A stretch of DNA of 64,000 nucleotides, taken from Streptomyces sp. H27-H1 (GTDB lineage Bacteria; Actinomycetota; Actinomycetes; Streptomycetales; Streptomycetaceae). Shown here piece by piece: positions 18,050-25,920 of this stretch. A program made the position numbers and the translations under genes. The stretch covers positions 248,001-312,000 of the forward strand of contig NZ_JAPNLJ010000001.1 in NCBI RefSeq assembly GCF_026627445.1. Direction: 5' to 3'. Each line of letters opens with the position of its first letter. The stretch's first letter is position 1. The notes below the pieces were generated by a model that worked only from the letters and a program-made list of their open reading frames with translations, had not been told where the DNA came from and made no database searches.

Positions 18050-18691
18050 TCAGCACTTCTTGGCGGGCGCGGGCTGGGGGTTGGCCAGGACGGCCAGTGC
18101 CTTGTCCGCGTCGGCCTTCGGGGTGAGCTCCTTGAAGGCGTCGCCCAGGATCAGGTCGATGTCCGTGCTCTCGCGGGTGTCGGTCTGCTGGGTGGCGCCG
18201 GCGAGGTTGGTGCCCAGGACGGAGAAGGCGGCCTTGTCCGTCTGGGGCGAGCCGACCAGTATCCCGGCGCCCGGCACCTTCTTGTCGAAGTCGGCGGGGG
18301 CGTTGCCGACCTTGCCGATGATGAAGCCGCGGTTCTTCAGCTCGTCGCCCACGGCCTTGGCCAGGCCCGCGCGCGGGGTCGCGTTGTAGACGTTGACCGT
18401 GATCCCGCCGGGCGGCGGGAGCGCGACCTTCGGCGCGGCGGCGGCGGTGGAGCCCGCCTTGGGGGCAGGTGTGGCGCAGTTCTTGGCGGCGGCGGTCTTG
18501 CGTTTGTTCGCGTCGCCGCCGAACACGTCGATGAGCTGCACGGCTCCGTAAGCGATCAGGGCGAGCCCGATGATCGATCCGAGCACCATGAGGACGATCC
18601 GGCGGCGGCGTCGAGGGCGGGACATGCGGGGGTAAGCCGCTCCCGTGACCTTGTACTTTCCGCCCATGCCAGGGGGAGTGAGCATGCTCAT
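18050..18691 (-). CDS. LytR C-terminal domain membrane protein
   Basis: A 213-residue protein. A basic stretch (RPRRRRR) precedes a single membrane helix (IVLMVLGSIIGLALIAYGAV). After an Ala/Pro linker comes the LytR_C domain (about 105-200): ITVNVYNATPRAGLAKAVGDEL, then GFIIGKVGNAP. This domain is found alone or attached to LCP-type cell-wall ligases. It lies outside the membrane and probably acts in envelope assembly. A Cys ends the protein. An ATG 12 codons upstream is possible but has no site. Confidence 0.87.
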   Translation of the reverse strand: MSMLTPPGMGGKYKVTGAAYPRMSRPRRRRRIVLMVLGSIIGLALIAYGAVQLIDVFGGDANKRKTAAAKNCATPAPKAGSTAAAAPKVALPPPGGITVNVYNATPRAGLAKAVGDELKNRGFIIGKVGNAPADFDKKVPGAGILVGSPQTDKAAFSVLGTNLAGATQQTDTRESTDIDLILGDAFKELTPKADADKALAVLANPQPAPAKKC

Positions 18692-18890
18692 GTGCGCAGC
18701 GTAATGCCGACTGCTGCCGATGCCCACTGAATCATCTGTTGATAGGGCAAGGCTGACCCGAAAGGCGCAACCAGGACCTATCCGGCAGCCGGACAGAGCC
18801 TGTCAGACAGTCGTTCGGGGCGTGTCGGCCAACCGCTCGGAGCCGTCGGGCCACCGCTCGGGGCCTGTCCGGCGCTCCGGGGCGGGCGGA

Positions 18891-19187
18891 TCAGCCCAGT
18901 TCGAGGACGCGCGCGTGCAGCACCTGGCGCTGCTGGAGCGCGGCGCGGACGGCGCGGTGCAGGCCGTCCTCCAGGTACAGGTCGCCCTGCCACTTCACGA
19001 CGTGTGCGAAGAGGTCCCCGTAGAAGGTCGAATCCTCGGCGAGCAGCGTTTCGAGGTCGAGCTGGCCCTTGGTGGTCACAAGCTGGTCGAGCCGGACCGG
19101 GCGCGGGGCTACATCCGCCCACTGCCGGGTGGTTTCCCTGCCGTGGTCGGGGTACGGCCGCCTATTTCCGATGCGCTTGAAGATCAC
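18891..19187 (-). CDS. Small conserved-type protein with ParB-like DGxHR motif
   Basis: A 98-residue protein starting MIFKRIGNRRPYPDHGRE. The second half (VTTKGQLDLETLLAED, then LYLEDGLHRAVRAALQQRQ and HARVLEL) has the order of a ParB/sulfiredoxin-fold core, including a DGxHR signature that in ParB proteins contacts nucleotide. It may instead be one of the proteins labelled VapB-type antitoxin in Streptomyces; no toxin gene is adjacent. Well-formed sequence and position between the LytR_C and HerA-like genes suggest a core gene. The function is unknown. Confidence 0.8.
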   Translation of the reverse strand: MIFKRIGNRRPYPDHGRETTRQWADVAPRPVRLDQLVTTKGQLDLETLLAEDSTFYGDLFAHVVKWQGDLYLEDGLHRAVRAALQQRQVLHARVLELG

Positions 19188-19275
19188 ACGGAAAGCCTAC
19201 CGGGCAGGGGCCTGCGGGCGCAGCCTTGCGATGACGGTGCAAAGGTGGCAAACAGCGCTATTTCGGGAGTGATGT

Positions 19276-20847
19276 ATGAGCCAGAGCACCGACCCCGCGT
19301 CCCCTGCCGGCCAGATCGCCGCGGGGTACGCCTTCACCGGACCCGCGCTCGATCTGGGGGCCCTGCTCTGGGACGGGAGCTGCCTGCCGGACCGCCAGAT
19401 CCGCATTCCGCTGTCCATGCTCAACCGGCACGGGCTGGTCGCGGGCGCCACCGGCACGGGCAAGACCAAGACGTTGCAGCTCATCGCCGAGCAGCTGTCG
19501 GCCAACGGCGTTCCGGTCTTCCTCGCGGACATCAAGGGAGACGTCTCGGGGATCTCGGCGCCCGGTGATACCAACGCGAAGATCGAGGAACGGGCCAAGG
19601 ACGTGGCCCAGGAATGGGAGGGCACCGGCTTTCCCAGCGAGTTCTACTCACTGGGCGGGATCGGCCCCGGAATCCCGCTCCGGTCCACCGTGACGAGCTT
19701 CGGGCCTGTCCTGATGTCCAAGGTGCTCCAGCTCAACCAGACGCAGGAACAGTCGCTGGGACTGATCTTCCACTACGCCGATACCAAGGGCCTGGAGCTG
19801 ATCGACCTCAAGGACTTGCGGGCTGTCGTCGCCTTCCTCGTCTCGGACAAGGGAAAGCCCGAGCTCAAGGGCATCGGCGGACTGTCCACGGTGACCGCCG
19901 GAGTGATTCTGCGGGCGCTCACAGCCTTCGAGCAGCAGGGGGCCGCGGAATTCTTCGGCGAGCCCGAATTCGACACCAGCGAATTCCTCCGCACGGCCTC
20001 GGACGGACGCGGACTGGTCTCGGTACTGGAGCTCCCCGCGGTCCAGGACAAACCACAGCTCTTCTCCACCTTCCTGATGTGGCTGCTGGCGGACCTGTAC
20101 ACCGATCTTCCGGAAGTCGGCGATCTGGAGAAGCCCAAGCTGGTCTTCTTCTTCGACGAGGCGCACCTGCTCTTCAACGGGGCCTCGAAGGCCTTCCTCG
20201 AAGCCATCACCCAGACGGTCCGGCTGATCCGCTCCAAGGGCATCGGCGTCTTCTTCGTCACCCAGACCCCCAAGGACGTGCCGGCCGACGTGCTGGCGCA
20301 GCTCGGCAACCGGGTGCAGCACGCGCTGCGCGCCTTCACCCCGGACGACGCGAAGGCGCTGAAGGCGACGGTGAAGACCTTCCCGAACTCCCCCTACGAC
20401 CTGGAGGAGCTGCTGACCCAGCTGGGCACGGGCGAGGCGGTGATCACGGTGCTCAGCGAGAACGGCGCCCCGACACCGGTGGCGGCGACCCGGCTGCGGG
20501 CCCCGCAGTCGCTGATGGGGCCGATCGACGCGGCCGCGCTGGACCAGGCGGTGAAGTCCTCGCTGCTCTACTCGCGGTACGCGGAGCCCATCGACCGGGA
20601 ATCGGCGTACGAGAAGATCAGCGCCGAGCAGGCGGCTGCGGAGGCGGAAGCCGAGGCGGCGGCCGCCGCGGCGGAGGCGGAGAAGCAGGCGAAGGCGGCG
20701 GCGAAGGCGGCCCCGAAGCCGGATCCCTCGCTGGCCCAGCAGGTGGTGGGCAGCGGGCTCTTCCGCTCCCTCGCCAGGTCGATCGGTACGCAGCTGGGCC
20801 GCGAGATCTCCCGGTCCGTCTTCGGCACGGCAAAGCGGCGCCGCTGA
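19276..20847 (+). CDS. HerA-like ATPase (DUF853 / helicase HerA C-terminal type)
   Basis: A 523-residue P-loop ATPase of the HerA-FtsK superfamily, DUF853 branch. Walker A is GATGTGKT (57-64), Walker B is LVFFFDEAH (about 290-298), and there is a sensor-like FFVTQTP near 335. It lacks the N-terminal barrel of true HerA. The C-terminus has an Ala/Glu coiled stretch (about 445-480) and a basic end (FGTAKRRR). The family is widespread in bacteria; the activity is poorly characterised and may be DNA or protein translocation. The ATG is well placed, with weak purines upstream. Confidence 0.88.
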   Translation: MSQSTDPASPAGQIAAGYAFTGPALDLGALLWDGSCLPDRQIRIPLSMLNRHGLVAGATGTGKTKTLQLIAEQLSANGVPVFLADIKGDVSGISAPGDTNAKIEERAKDVAQEWEGTGFPSEFYSLGGIGPGIPLRSTVTSFGPVLMSKVLQLNQTQEQSLGLIFHYADTKGLELIDLKDLRAVVAFLVSDKGKPELKGIGGLSTVTAGVILRALTAFEQQGAAEFFGEPEFDTSEFLRTASDGRGLVSVLELPAVQDKPQLFSTFLMWLLADLYTDLPEVGDLEKPKLVFFFDEAHLLFNGASKAFLEAITQTVRLIRSKGIGVFFVTQTPKDVPADVLAQLGNRVQHALRAFTPDDAKALKATVKTFPNSPYDLEELLTQLGTGEAVITVLSENGAPTPVAATRLRAPQSLMGPIDAAALDQAVKSSLLYSRYAEPIDRESAYEKISAEQAAAEAEAEAAAAAAEAEKQAKAAAKAAPKPDPSLAQQVVGSGLFRSLARSIGTQLGREISRSVFGTAKRRR

Positions 20848-20911
20848 CACCGCGCCGCCGGCACCGCGCCGCTGACACCGCGCCGCCGGCACCGCGCCGC
20901 CGGCACCGCGC
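20848..20911 (+). repeat. 14-bp tandem repeat between genes
   Basis: Four complete copies of CACCGCGCCGCCGG (one variant, CACCGCGCCGCTGA) and a partial fifth begin right after the stop of the HerA-like gene. The unit resembles the gene's own last codons, so it probably arose by slippage. It adds nothing that codes and lies 48 bases before the next gene. Confidence 0.85.
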
Positions 20912-20958
20912 GGGGGATGCCGTAGGTGAGGCCCCGCGGGGCCTGCGAGACTCGGAGC

Positions 20959-21894
20959 ATGCGGACCGAACTCACGGATACGACCTCCAGCAAGGTCAAC
21001 CGGGCCCTGCTCGACGCGCGACGGGCCATCGGGAGTCCCACGATGGGGCTCGTGCTCAACCTCCTCGTCGCCACGGACGAGGAGAACGCCTACGACGCCG
21101 TCCGCGCGGCCTCCGAGGCCTCGCGGGAGCACCCCTGCCGGATCATCGCGGTGATCAAGCGCTCCGCGCGCGGCTCGCAACGGCTGCGGCAGAACCGGCT
21201 CGACGCCGAGCTGCGGGTCGGCTCCGACGCCGGATCCGGGGAGATCGTGCTGCTGCGGCTGCACGGAACGCTCACCGAGCACGCCGGCTCCGTGGTGCTC
21301 CCGCTGCTGGTGCCGGACGCGCCCGTGGTGGCTTGGTGGCCCGCGGCGGCCCCCGCCGCGCCTGCCCGGGACCCGCTGGGCGTCCTCGCGCAGCGCCGGA
21401 TCACGGACGCCGAAGCGGCTGCCGACCCGGTCGCGGCGCTCGATGCCCGCGCCGGCGCCTACGAGCCCGGGGACACCGATCTGGCCTGGACCCGGCTCAC
21501 CCCGTGGCGCTCGCTCCTGGCCGCCGCCCTGGACCAGAAGCCGCTTCCCGTGACCGGTGCGGCGGTGGAGAGCGAGCCGGGCAACGCCAGCTCCGAGCTG
21601 CTGGCCCGCTGGCTGGAGGACCGGCTCGGGGTGCCCGTGGAGCGGGTGGCCACCGAAGGCCCGGTCATCACCCGGGTCCGGCTGACGACCACCGGAGGGG
21701 AGATCCGCGTGGACCGCCCGGACGGGGTCCTGGCCACCCTGCTCCTGCCGGGCAGCCCCGACCGCAAGGTGGCGCTGAAGATCCGCAGCAGTGCCGAGCT
21801 GATCGCGGAGGAACTGCGACGGCTCGACGCCGACGAGATCTACGCCTCGGCGCTGCGCTTCAGGCGGCCGGCCCAGGCGTCGCTCTCCGCGTAG
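20959..21894 (+). CDS. OpcA-like (glucose-6-phosphate dehydrogenase assembly) protein
   Basis: A 311-residue protein that reads as a member of the OpcA family, which in cyanobacteria and actinobacteria activates glucose-6-phosphate dehydrogenase. Visible features are MGLVLNLLVATDEENA, HPCRIIAVIKRSARG, the centre VPDAPVVAWWPAAAPAAPARD, and the C-terminal RKVALKIRSSAELIAEELRRLD. Normally opcA follows zwf in a pentose-phosphate operon; here none of those genes is nearby, so this is probably a second, stand-alone copy. The ATG at 20959 begins the conserved part. Its 3' end overlaps the convergent cupin gene by 55 bases. Confidence 0.75.
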   Translation: MRTELTDTTSSKVNRALLDARRAIGSPTMGLVLNLLVATDEENAYDAVRAASEASREHPCRIIAVIKRSARGSQRLRQNRLDAELRVGSDAGSGEIVLLRLHGTLTEHAGSVVLPLLVPDAPVVAWWPAAAPAAPARDPLGVLAQRRITDAEAAADPVAALDARAGAYEPGDTDLAWTRLTPWRSLLAAALDQKPLPVTGAAVESEPGNASSELLARWLEDRLGVPVERVATEGPVITRVRLTTTGGEIRVDRPDGVLATLLLPGSPDRKVALKIRSSAELIAEELRRLDADEIYASALRFRRPAQASLSA

Positions 21895-22316
21895 TGGTTG
21901 TCGTAGACCGGCTGGCTGTCGATGAGGTCCTGCACCGTGGCCTCGCCGGCCCGGACCCGGCCGAGCAGCCGGTAGTAGTCGAAGCGGCCCATGCCGGGGG
22001 TGAAGCCGACGAAGACCTCGGCGGTGCTGTCCGCGGCGGGGGCGAAGGCGTGCTTCACACCGGCCGGCACGGCGAGGAAGTCACCCTTGACCAGGGTGTG
22101 CACCTCGTCGCCGACGAGGAAGTCGAGCCGGCCCTCCGTGACGTGGAAGAACTCCGTCGCCTTGGTGTGGAAGTGCACCGGGGCGCCGGCCGCGCCGACC
22201 TCGAAGGTGGCCGTGTTACAAGTGAGTTCGGCGGTGTCCGTGAGCAGTGTGATCAGGCTGCCGGGATTGTCGGAGACGGTCTCGGCATCGGCGGCACGGG
22301 TCAGATTCTGAGGCAT
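21840..22316 (-). CDS. Cupin-domain protein
   Basis: A 158-residue single-cupin protein. Cupin motif 1 is visible in VHFHTKATEFFHVTEGRL (two His and a Glu for metal) and motif 2 in GDFLAVPAGVKHAFAPA. The C-terminal LGRVRAGEATVQDLIDSQ helix extends the core. Cupins of this kind may be dioxygenases, isomerases or binding proteins; the substrate is unknown. The ATG at 22316 was chosen because the upstream codons are outside the fold. The last 55 bases overlap the end of the convergent OpcA-like gene. Confidence 0.85.
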   Translation of the reverse strand: MPQNLTRAADAETVSDNPGSLITLLTDTAELTCNTATFEVGAAGAPVHFHTKATEFFHVTEGRLDFLVGDEVHTLVKGDFLAVPAGVKHAFAPAADSTAEVFVGFTPGMGRFDYYRLLGRVRAGEATVQDLIDSQPVYDNHYAESDAWAGRLKRSAEA

Positions 22317-22370
22317 AGTCACGAGCTTAGGGGCACCGTCTGACAACTGGCCGGATATCCACCCGAACGG

Positions 22371-23009
22371 TCAATTCCGCTCGGTGGGACCGCCGGCGGC
22401 GCCCTTGGCGGCCTTCGCGGCGGCCTTCGCCTCCTGCTTGTGCGCCCGTACCTTGGCCAGCGACTCCGGCCCGGTGATGTCGGCCGCCGACCGGTAGACG
22501 TTCGCCGGCCCGTACCCGCCGGCCGCCTCGCGCCAGCCCCGCAGCCGCACCCCGAACCGCTTGCCGAGCAGTGCCAGGAAGATCTGCGCCTTCTGCTCCC
22601 CGAAGCCGGGCAGCGCCCGCAGCCGCTCCAGCAGCTCGGCGCCGGTGGCCGCGTCGGACCACACCGCCGCCGCGTCCCCTTCGTAGTGCTCCACGAGGTA
22701 CGCGCACAGCTGCTGCACCCGTTTCGCCATCGACCCCGGGTAGCGGTGCACGGCCGGCTTCTCGGAGAGCAGCGCGGCGAAGGCCTCCGGGTCGTAGGCG
22801 GCGATCGTGTGCGCGTCCAGATCGTCGGAGCCGAGGCGCCGGGCGATCGTGTACGGCCCCGAGAACGCCCATTCCATGGGTACCTGCTGGTCCAGCAGCA
22901 TCCCGACCAGTGCGGCGAGCGGACTGCGCCCGAGCAGCTCGTCGGCCTCTGGCTGCTGGGCGAGCCGGATGGTGACCCCGCCCGCGGCAGCGTCGTCGTC
23001 TTTGTCCAT
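22371..23009 (-). CDS. HhH-GPD base-excision repair protein
   Basis: A 212-residue protein of the short actinobacterial HhH-GPD type. The region VGMLLDQQVPMEWAFSGPY corresponds to the glycosylase active-site helix. LPGFGEQKAQIFLALLGKRF is the helix-hairpin-helix that grips DNA. The C-terminus is Lys/Ala-rich (KQEAKAAAKAAKG). Relatives of this subgroup have not been well tested biochemically; a glycosylase acting on damaged bases is the natural guess. It is divergent from the VOC gene. Confidence 0.86.
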   Translation of the reverse strand: MDKDDDAAAGGVTIRLAQQPEADELLGRSPLAALVGMLLDQQVPMEWAFSGPYTIARRLGSDDLDAHTIAAYDPEAFAALLSEKPAVHRYPGSMAKRVQQLCAYLVEHYEGDAAAVWSDAATGAELLERLRALPGFGEQKAQIFLALLGKRFGVRLRGWREAAGGYGPANVYRSAADITGPESLAKVRAHKQEAKAAAKAAKGAAGGPTERN

Positions 23010-23118
23010 GTAACCCAGGATCCCGCGCGGCGGTGCTCCACGCGCGGTAGTCAGACCCCGCGCCTAGCGTGAAGAGCGAGACGGGTCACGTCGCACACGA
23101 CACAGGAGTCGATCGATC

Positions 23119-23931
23119 ATGACTGAGTTCACGGAAGGCGCGCCCTGCTGGGCGGACGCGATGTTCTCCGATCTGGAGGGCGCGAAGACCTTCTACGCCG
23201 ACGTGCTGGGCTGGACCTTCGGCGAGTCCAGCAGCGAGTACGGCAACTACACGCAGGCCTACTCCGACGGCAAGGCCGTCGCGGCTGTCGTGCCGCCGAT
23301 GCCGGGCGCGGAAGGCCATTCGCAGTGGTGTCTGTACCTCGCCTCGCCCGACGCGGCGGCCACGGCCGAGAAGATCAAGGCGGCGGGCGGTGAGCTCCTG
23401 ATGGAGCCGATGCAGGTCGGCTCCTTCGGCACCATGGCGATCGCGAAGGAGCCGAGCGGCGCGGTCTTCGGCGTCTGGCAGCCGGGCGACCACAAGGGCT
23501 TCGAGAAGATGGGCGAGGCGGGTGCCTACTGCTGGGCGGAGTTCTTCTCGCGCGACGTGGCCAAGGCGGACGCGTTCCTCCCGCAGGTCTTCCCGTACGG
23601 GGCCCAGCAGATGGACGTCGGTGACTCCCCCGAGACGGCCGGGATGGACTTCAAGGTCTTCAGCCTCGACGGCCCGGAGAACCCGGTGCTGGGCCGGATG
23701 AGCATGGGCTCCGAATTCCCGGCGGAGATCCCCTCCTACGTCCAGGTCTACTTCGCCGTCCCGGACTGCGACGAGGCGGTCGCGAAGACCCAGGCACACG
23801 GCGGCAAGCTCCACTTCGGCCCGATGGACAGCCCCTTCGGCCGCTTCGCGGCGGTCGCGGACCCGCAGGGCGCGGCCTTCGCCGTGATCGACGTGTCGAA
23901 GACGGAGGGCGAGATGCCGAAGTTCGCCTGA
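23119..23931 (+). CDS. VOC-superfamily protein, two glyoxalase-like domains
   Basis: A 270-residue protein with two vicinal-oxygen-chelate repeats. Domain 1 has CWADAMFSDLEGAKTFYADV, then MEPMQVGSFGTMAIAKEPSG. Domain 2 has YCWAEFFSRDVAKADAF and LHFGPMDSPFGRFAAVADPQ. The family includes glyoxalases, dioxygenases and antibiotic-binding resistance proteins. Two-domain members like this are common in Streptomyces, often with unknown substrate. The ATG is preceded by ACAGGAG. Confidence 0.9.
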   Translation: MTEFTEGAPCWADAMFSDLEGAKTFYADVLGWTFGESSSEYGNYTQAYSDGKAVAAVVPPMPGAEGHSQWCLYLASPDAAATAEKIKAAGGELLMEPMQVGSFGTMAIAKEPSGAVFGVWQPGDHKGFEKMGEAGAYCWAEFFSRDVAKADAFLPQVFPYGAQQMDVGDSPETAGMDFKVFSLDGPENPVLGRMSMGSEFPAEIPSYVQVYFAVPDCDEAVAKTQAHGGKLHFGPMDSPFGRFAAVADPQGAAFAVIDVSKTEGEMPKFA

Positions 23932-24004
23932 CGGGCTTTCGGCCGGGCGGGCGGGGTCACCGGGTCGGTGGCCCCGCTGTGCCGCGCCGGGGGCGAGCCT
24001 CGGC

Positions 24005-24352
24005 CTAGACCGCGAAGCCGAGGGCGAAGGCCGCCACGACCGGGGCGGCGTAGATCACCGGGAACGGGATGTGCTTGTACGAGCGGGCGCGGATCACGGT
24101 GACCACGGCGCCGGTGTAGTAGAGGACCAGGCCGATACCGGCGGCGATTGCGATGACCGGGACGAAGAGGCCGATCAGCAGGCCCAGCGCTCCCGCGGCC
24201 TTCGCCGCGCCGAGCGGGGTCCACCAGGCCTGCGGGACCTCGTACTCCTCCATGGCCTCCACGACCCAGGCGGCGCGGCTCAGGAGCGAGTAGCCCGAGA
24301 AGCCCGACATGGCGGCGGCGAGGACGGCGACGACGGTGGCGGCGATGTTCAT
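24005..24352 (-). CDS. DoxX-family membrane protein
   Basis: A 115-residue protein with four hydrophobic helices (VVAVLAAAMSGFSGYSLL, AAGALGLLIGLFVPVIAIAA, IGLVLYYTGAVVTVI and YAAPVVAAFALGFAV), matching DoxX-like proteins. Relatives contribute to redox or membrane stress functions; a specific role is not clear. The ATG at 24352 follows GAGGAG by six bases. The same frame is open upstream into a decayed gene, but this ribosome site shows that DoxX starts on its own. Confidence 0.87.
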   Translation of the reverse strand: MNIAATVVAVLAAAMSGFSGYSLLSRAAWVVEAMEEYEVPQAWWTPLGAAKAAGALGLLIGLFVPVIAIAAGIGLVLYYTGAVVTVIRARSYKHIPFPVIYAAPVVAAFALGFAV

Positions 24353-24449
24353 GGGTGGCTCCTCGGGGGGCGGTGTGGTGTGGCTACACCGCACTGACCC
24401 GTGGCATCCCGCGCGTGTGACAGGAATCTGGGAAAAACCTTTCCGGGCG

Positions 24450-24733
24450 CATCGGCCGGCCGCCCGGGTGCTGATGTAGCGCGCCCCGCACCGGTCCGTG
24501 GGAACCACCAGCTGCGCACCCGCCCCATTGAGGTCCTCCCCGTCGAGGCGAGGCGCCAGCAGCACCGGGCTCCTGCCGAAGTCGGCGTCCAACTCGGCCC
24601 AGGACAGCATCGAATGGTGCCCGCCCCCGCAGTCGAAGGTGACCGCGGCCCGGTGCTGCGCCCAGTCCCGCAGGTCCGCGACGCTGAGCGTCGCCGGGTG
24701 GTCCAGGTCTCCGTGCAGGATGAGTTCGGCCAT
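24450..24733 (-). pseudogene. Remnant of a molybdopterin-binding oxidoreductase-domain gene
   Basis: From ATG at 24733 the frame reads LILHGDLDHPATLSVADLRD and AAVTFDC, the opening of sulfite-oxidase-like molybdopterin-domain proteins. It then jumps straight to GGGHHSMLSWAELDADFG, PVLLAPRLDGEDLNGAGAQL and VVPTDRCGARYIST, the end of the same domain. Some 40-60 residues that should lie between are missing, and the sequence loses sense after about 24470 before running into DoxX. I read this as an internal in-frame deletion with a damaged tail. The remaining protein should not bind the cofactor. Confidence 0.6.
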
Positions 24734-25016
24734 GGGCACTTCATGCCCGACTCGAGTTCTCCGGGGCCCCATCTGCAAGGTTCGGGGCTGGATGTGAGTC
24801 GCAGTTGTGTGTCTACTCGTCGGTTCTGCCTGGCAGATCTCGATTCGCCATGGCGTCGGGCCGCACCTGGCCGAACTGCTGTCGGGGGTCCCACCGCCCC
24901 GGGAGGCGCCGGAGGGCCTTGGTGAAGTATGCCAAACGGGGCAAAACGTCCGGTGGGGGTAGCGTCGTAGGAGCGACCAGAAAATGGCCGCGGCATGTGA
25001 AAGAAGGGTGCCGCCG

Positions 25017-25862
25017 ATGTCCGTCCAGTCCGTCCCGCCAGCCCAGCCCGCCCAGCCCGTCCTCCCCTTCCTCGTCGGGTTCGACGGGTCGTCCCGGAGC
25101 CTCGCCGCCGCCCGGTGGGCCGCCCGTGAGGCCCGGGCGGCCGGGGTCCCCCTCCGGCTGCTCCACGTGGGCCAGGCCTGGCCGACCGTCCAGCCGATCT
25201 CCCCGGAGTTCCAGCCCGTGCTCGGCGCGAGCGAGCTCGCGGCCGTGGCCGTACTGTCGTCGCTCGCCGAGGAACTCCGCGGCGCCCACCAGGGGCTGAC
25301 CGTGGAGACGGCCACCGCCGAGGGGGGACCCGGCAACGAGATCCCCCGGGCGGCCGCCCGGGCGAACGCCGGGCTGATCGTGCTCGGCGCGAGCGGCGAC
25401 GAACGCCACGTGGTCCCGCTGCTCGGCTCCACCGCGCTGCACGTGGCGGGACGCTCCGAGGTGCCGGTCGTCCTGGTCCGGGAGCCCGCGGAGCGCGCGC
25501 CGCACGGACACGGGGTCGTCGTCGGGGTGGACCCGGAGGGCGACTACGCGGCGGTGCTCGACTTCGCGTACGCCTGGGCGGCGGAGCACGCGCTGCCCCT
25601 GCGCGCAGTGCACGTGGGCCCGGCGGGCCCCGAGCCGCTCGAAGCGGCCGTGGCCGAGGCGGGCGCGCGCTACCCGAACGTGCCGGCCGAGTGCGTGACC
25701 CGCCCCGGCGACGCCGCGCACGTCCTGGTCGAGGAGGCGGCCACGGCCGACCTCCTGGTCGTGGGCCGCCGCCACCACCGACCCCTGCACGGCATGGGCC
25801 CCACGGACCACGCGGTGGCCCATCACGCCCACAGCCCGGTGGCCCTGATCCCGCACGGGTGA
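25017..25862 (+). CDS. Universal stress protein, two UspA domains
   Basis: A 281-residue tandem UspA protein. Domain 1 opens with FLVGFDGSSRSLAAARWAA and ends with LGASGDERHVVPLLGSTALH; its glycine-rich ATP motif is altered (no GxxGxG), so ATP binding is doubtful. Domain 2 has VVVGVDPEGDYAAVLDFA and VVGRRHHRPLHGMGPTDHA. The ATG at 25017 follows AAGAAGGG. The 280 bases upstream lack a gene and may hold a stress promoter. It is a paralogue of the stress protein at 16261-17214. Confidence 0.89.
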   Translation: MSVQSVPPAQPAQPVLPFLVGFDGSSRSLAAARWAAREARAAGVPLRLLHVGQAWPTVQPISPEFQPVLGASELAAVAVLSSLAEELRGAHQGLTVETATAEGGPGNEIPRAAARANAGLIVLGASGDERHVVPLLGSTALHVAGRSEVPVVLVREPAERAPHGHGVVVGVDPEGDYAAVLDFAYAWAAEHALPLRAVHVGPAGPEPLEAAVAEAGARYPNVPAECVTRPGDAAHVLVEEAATADLLVVGRRHHRPLHGMGPTDHAVAHHAHSPVALIPHG

Positions 25863-25920
25863 CCGCGGCCGGCCCCCCGCGGTCGCGGCCGCGGCTCCGC
25901 GGCCGCGCCGCACCCCCCGA

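Noticed and set aside
24005..24733. A single fused gene joining the molybdopterin-like remnant to DoxX
   Set aside because: The frame is open, but DoxX has its own GAGGAG site and ATG at 24352, and the linker residues make no sense as a domain.
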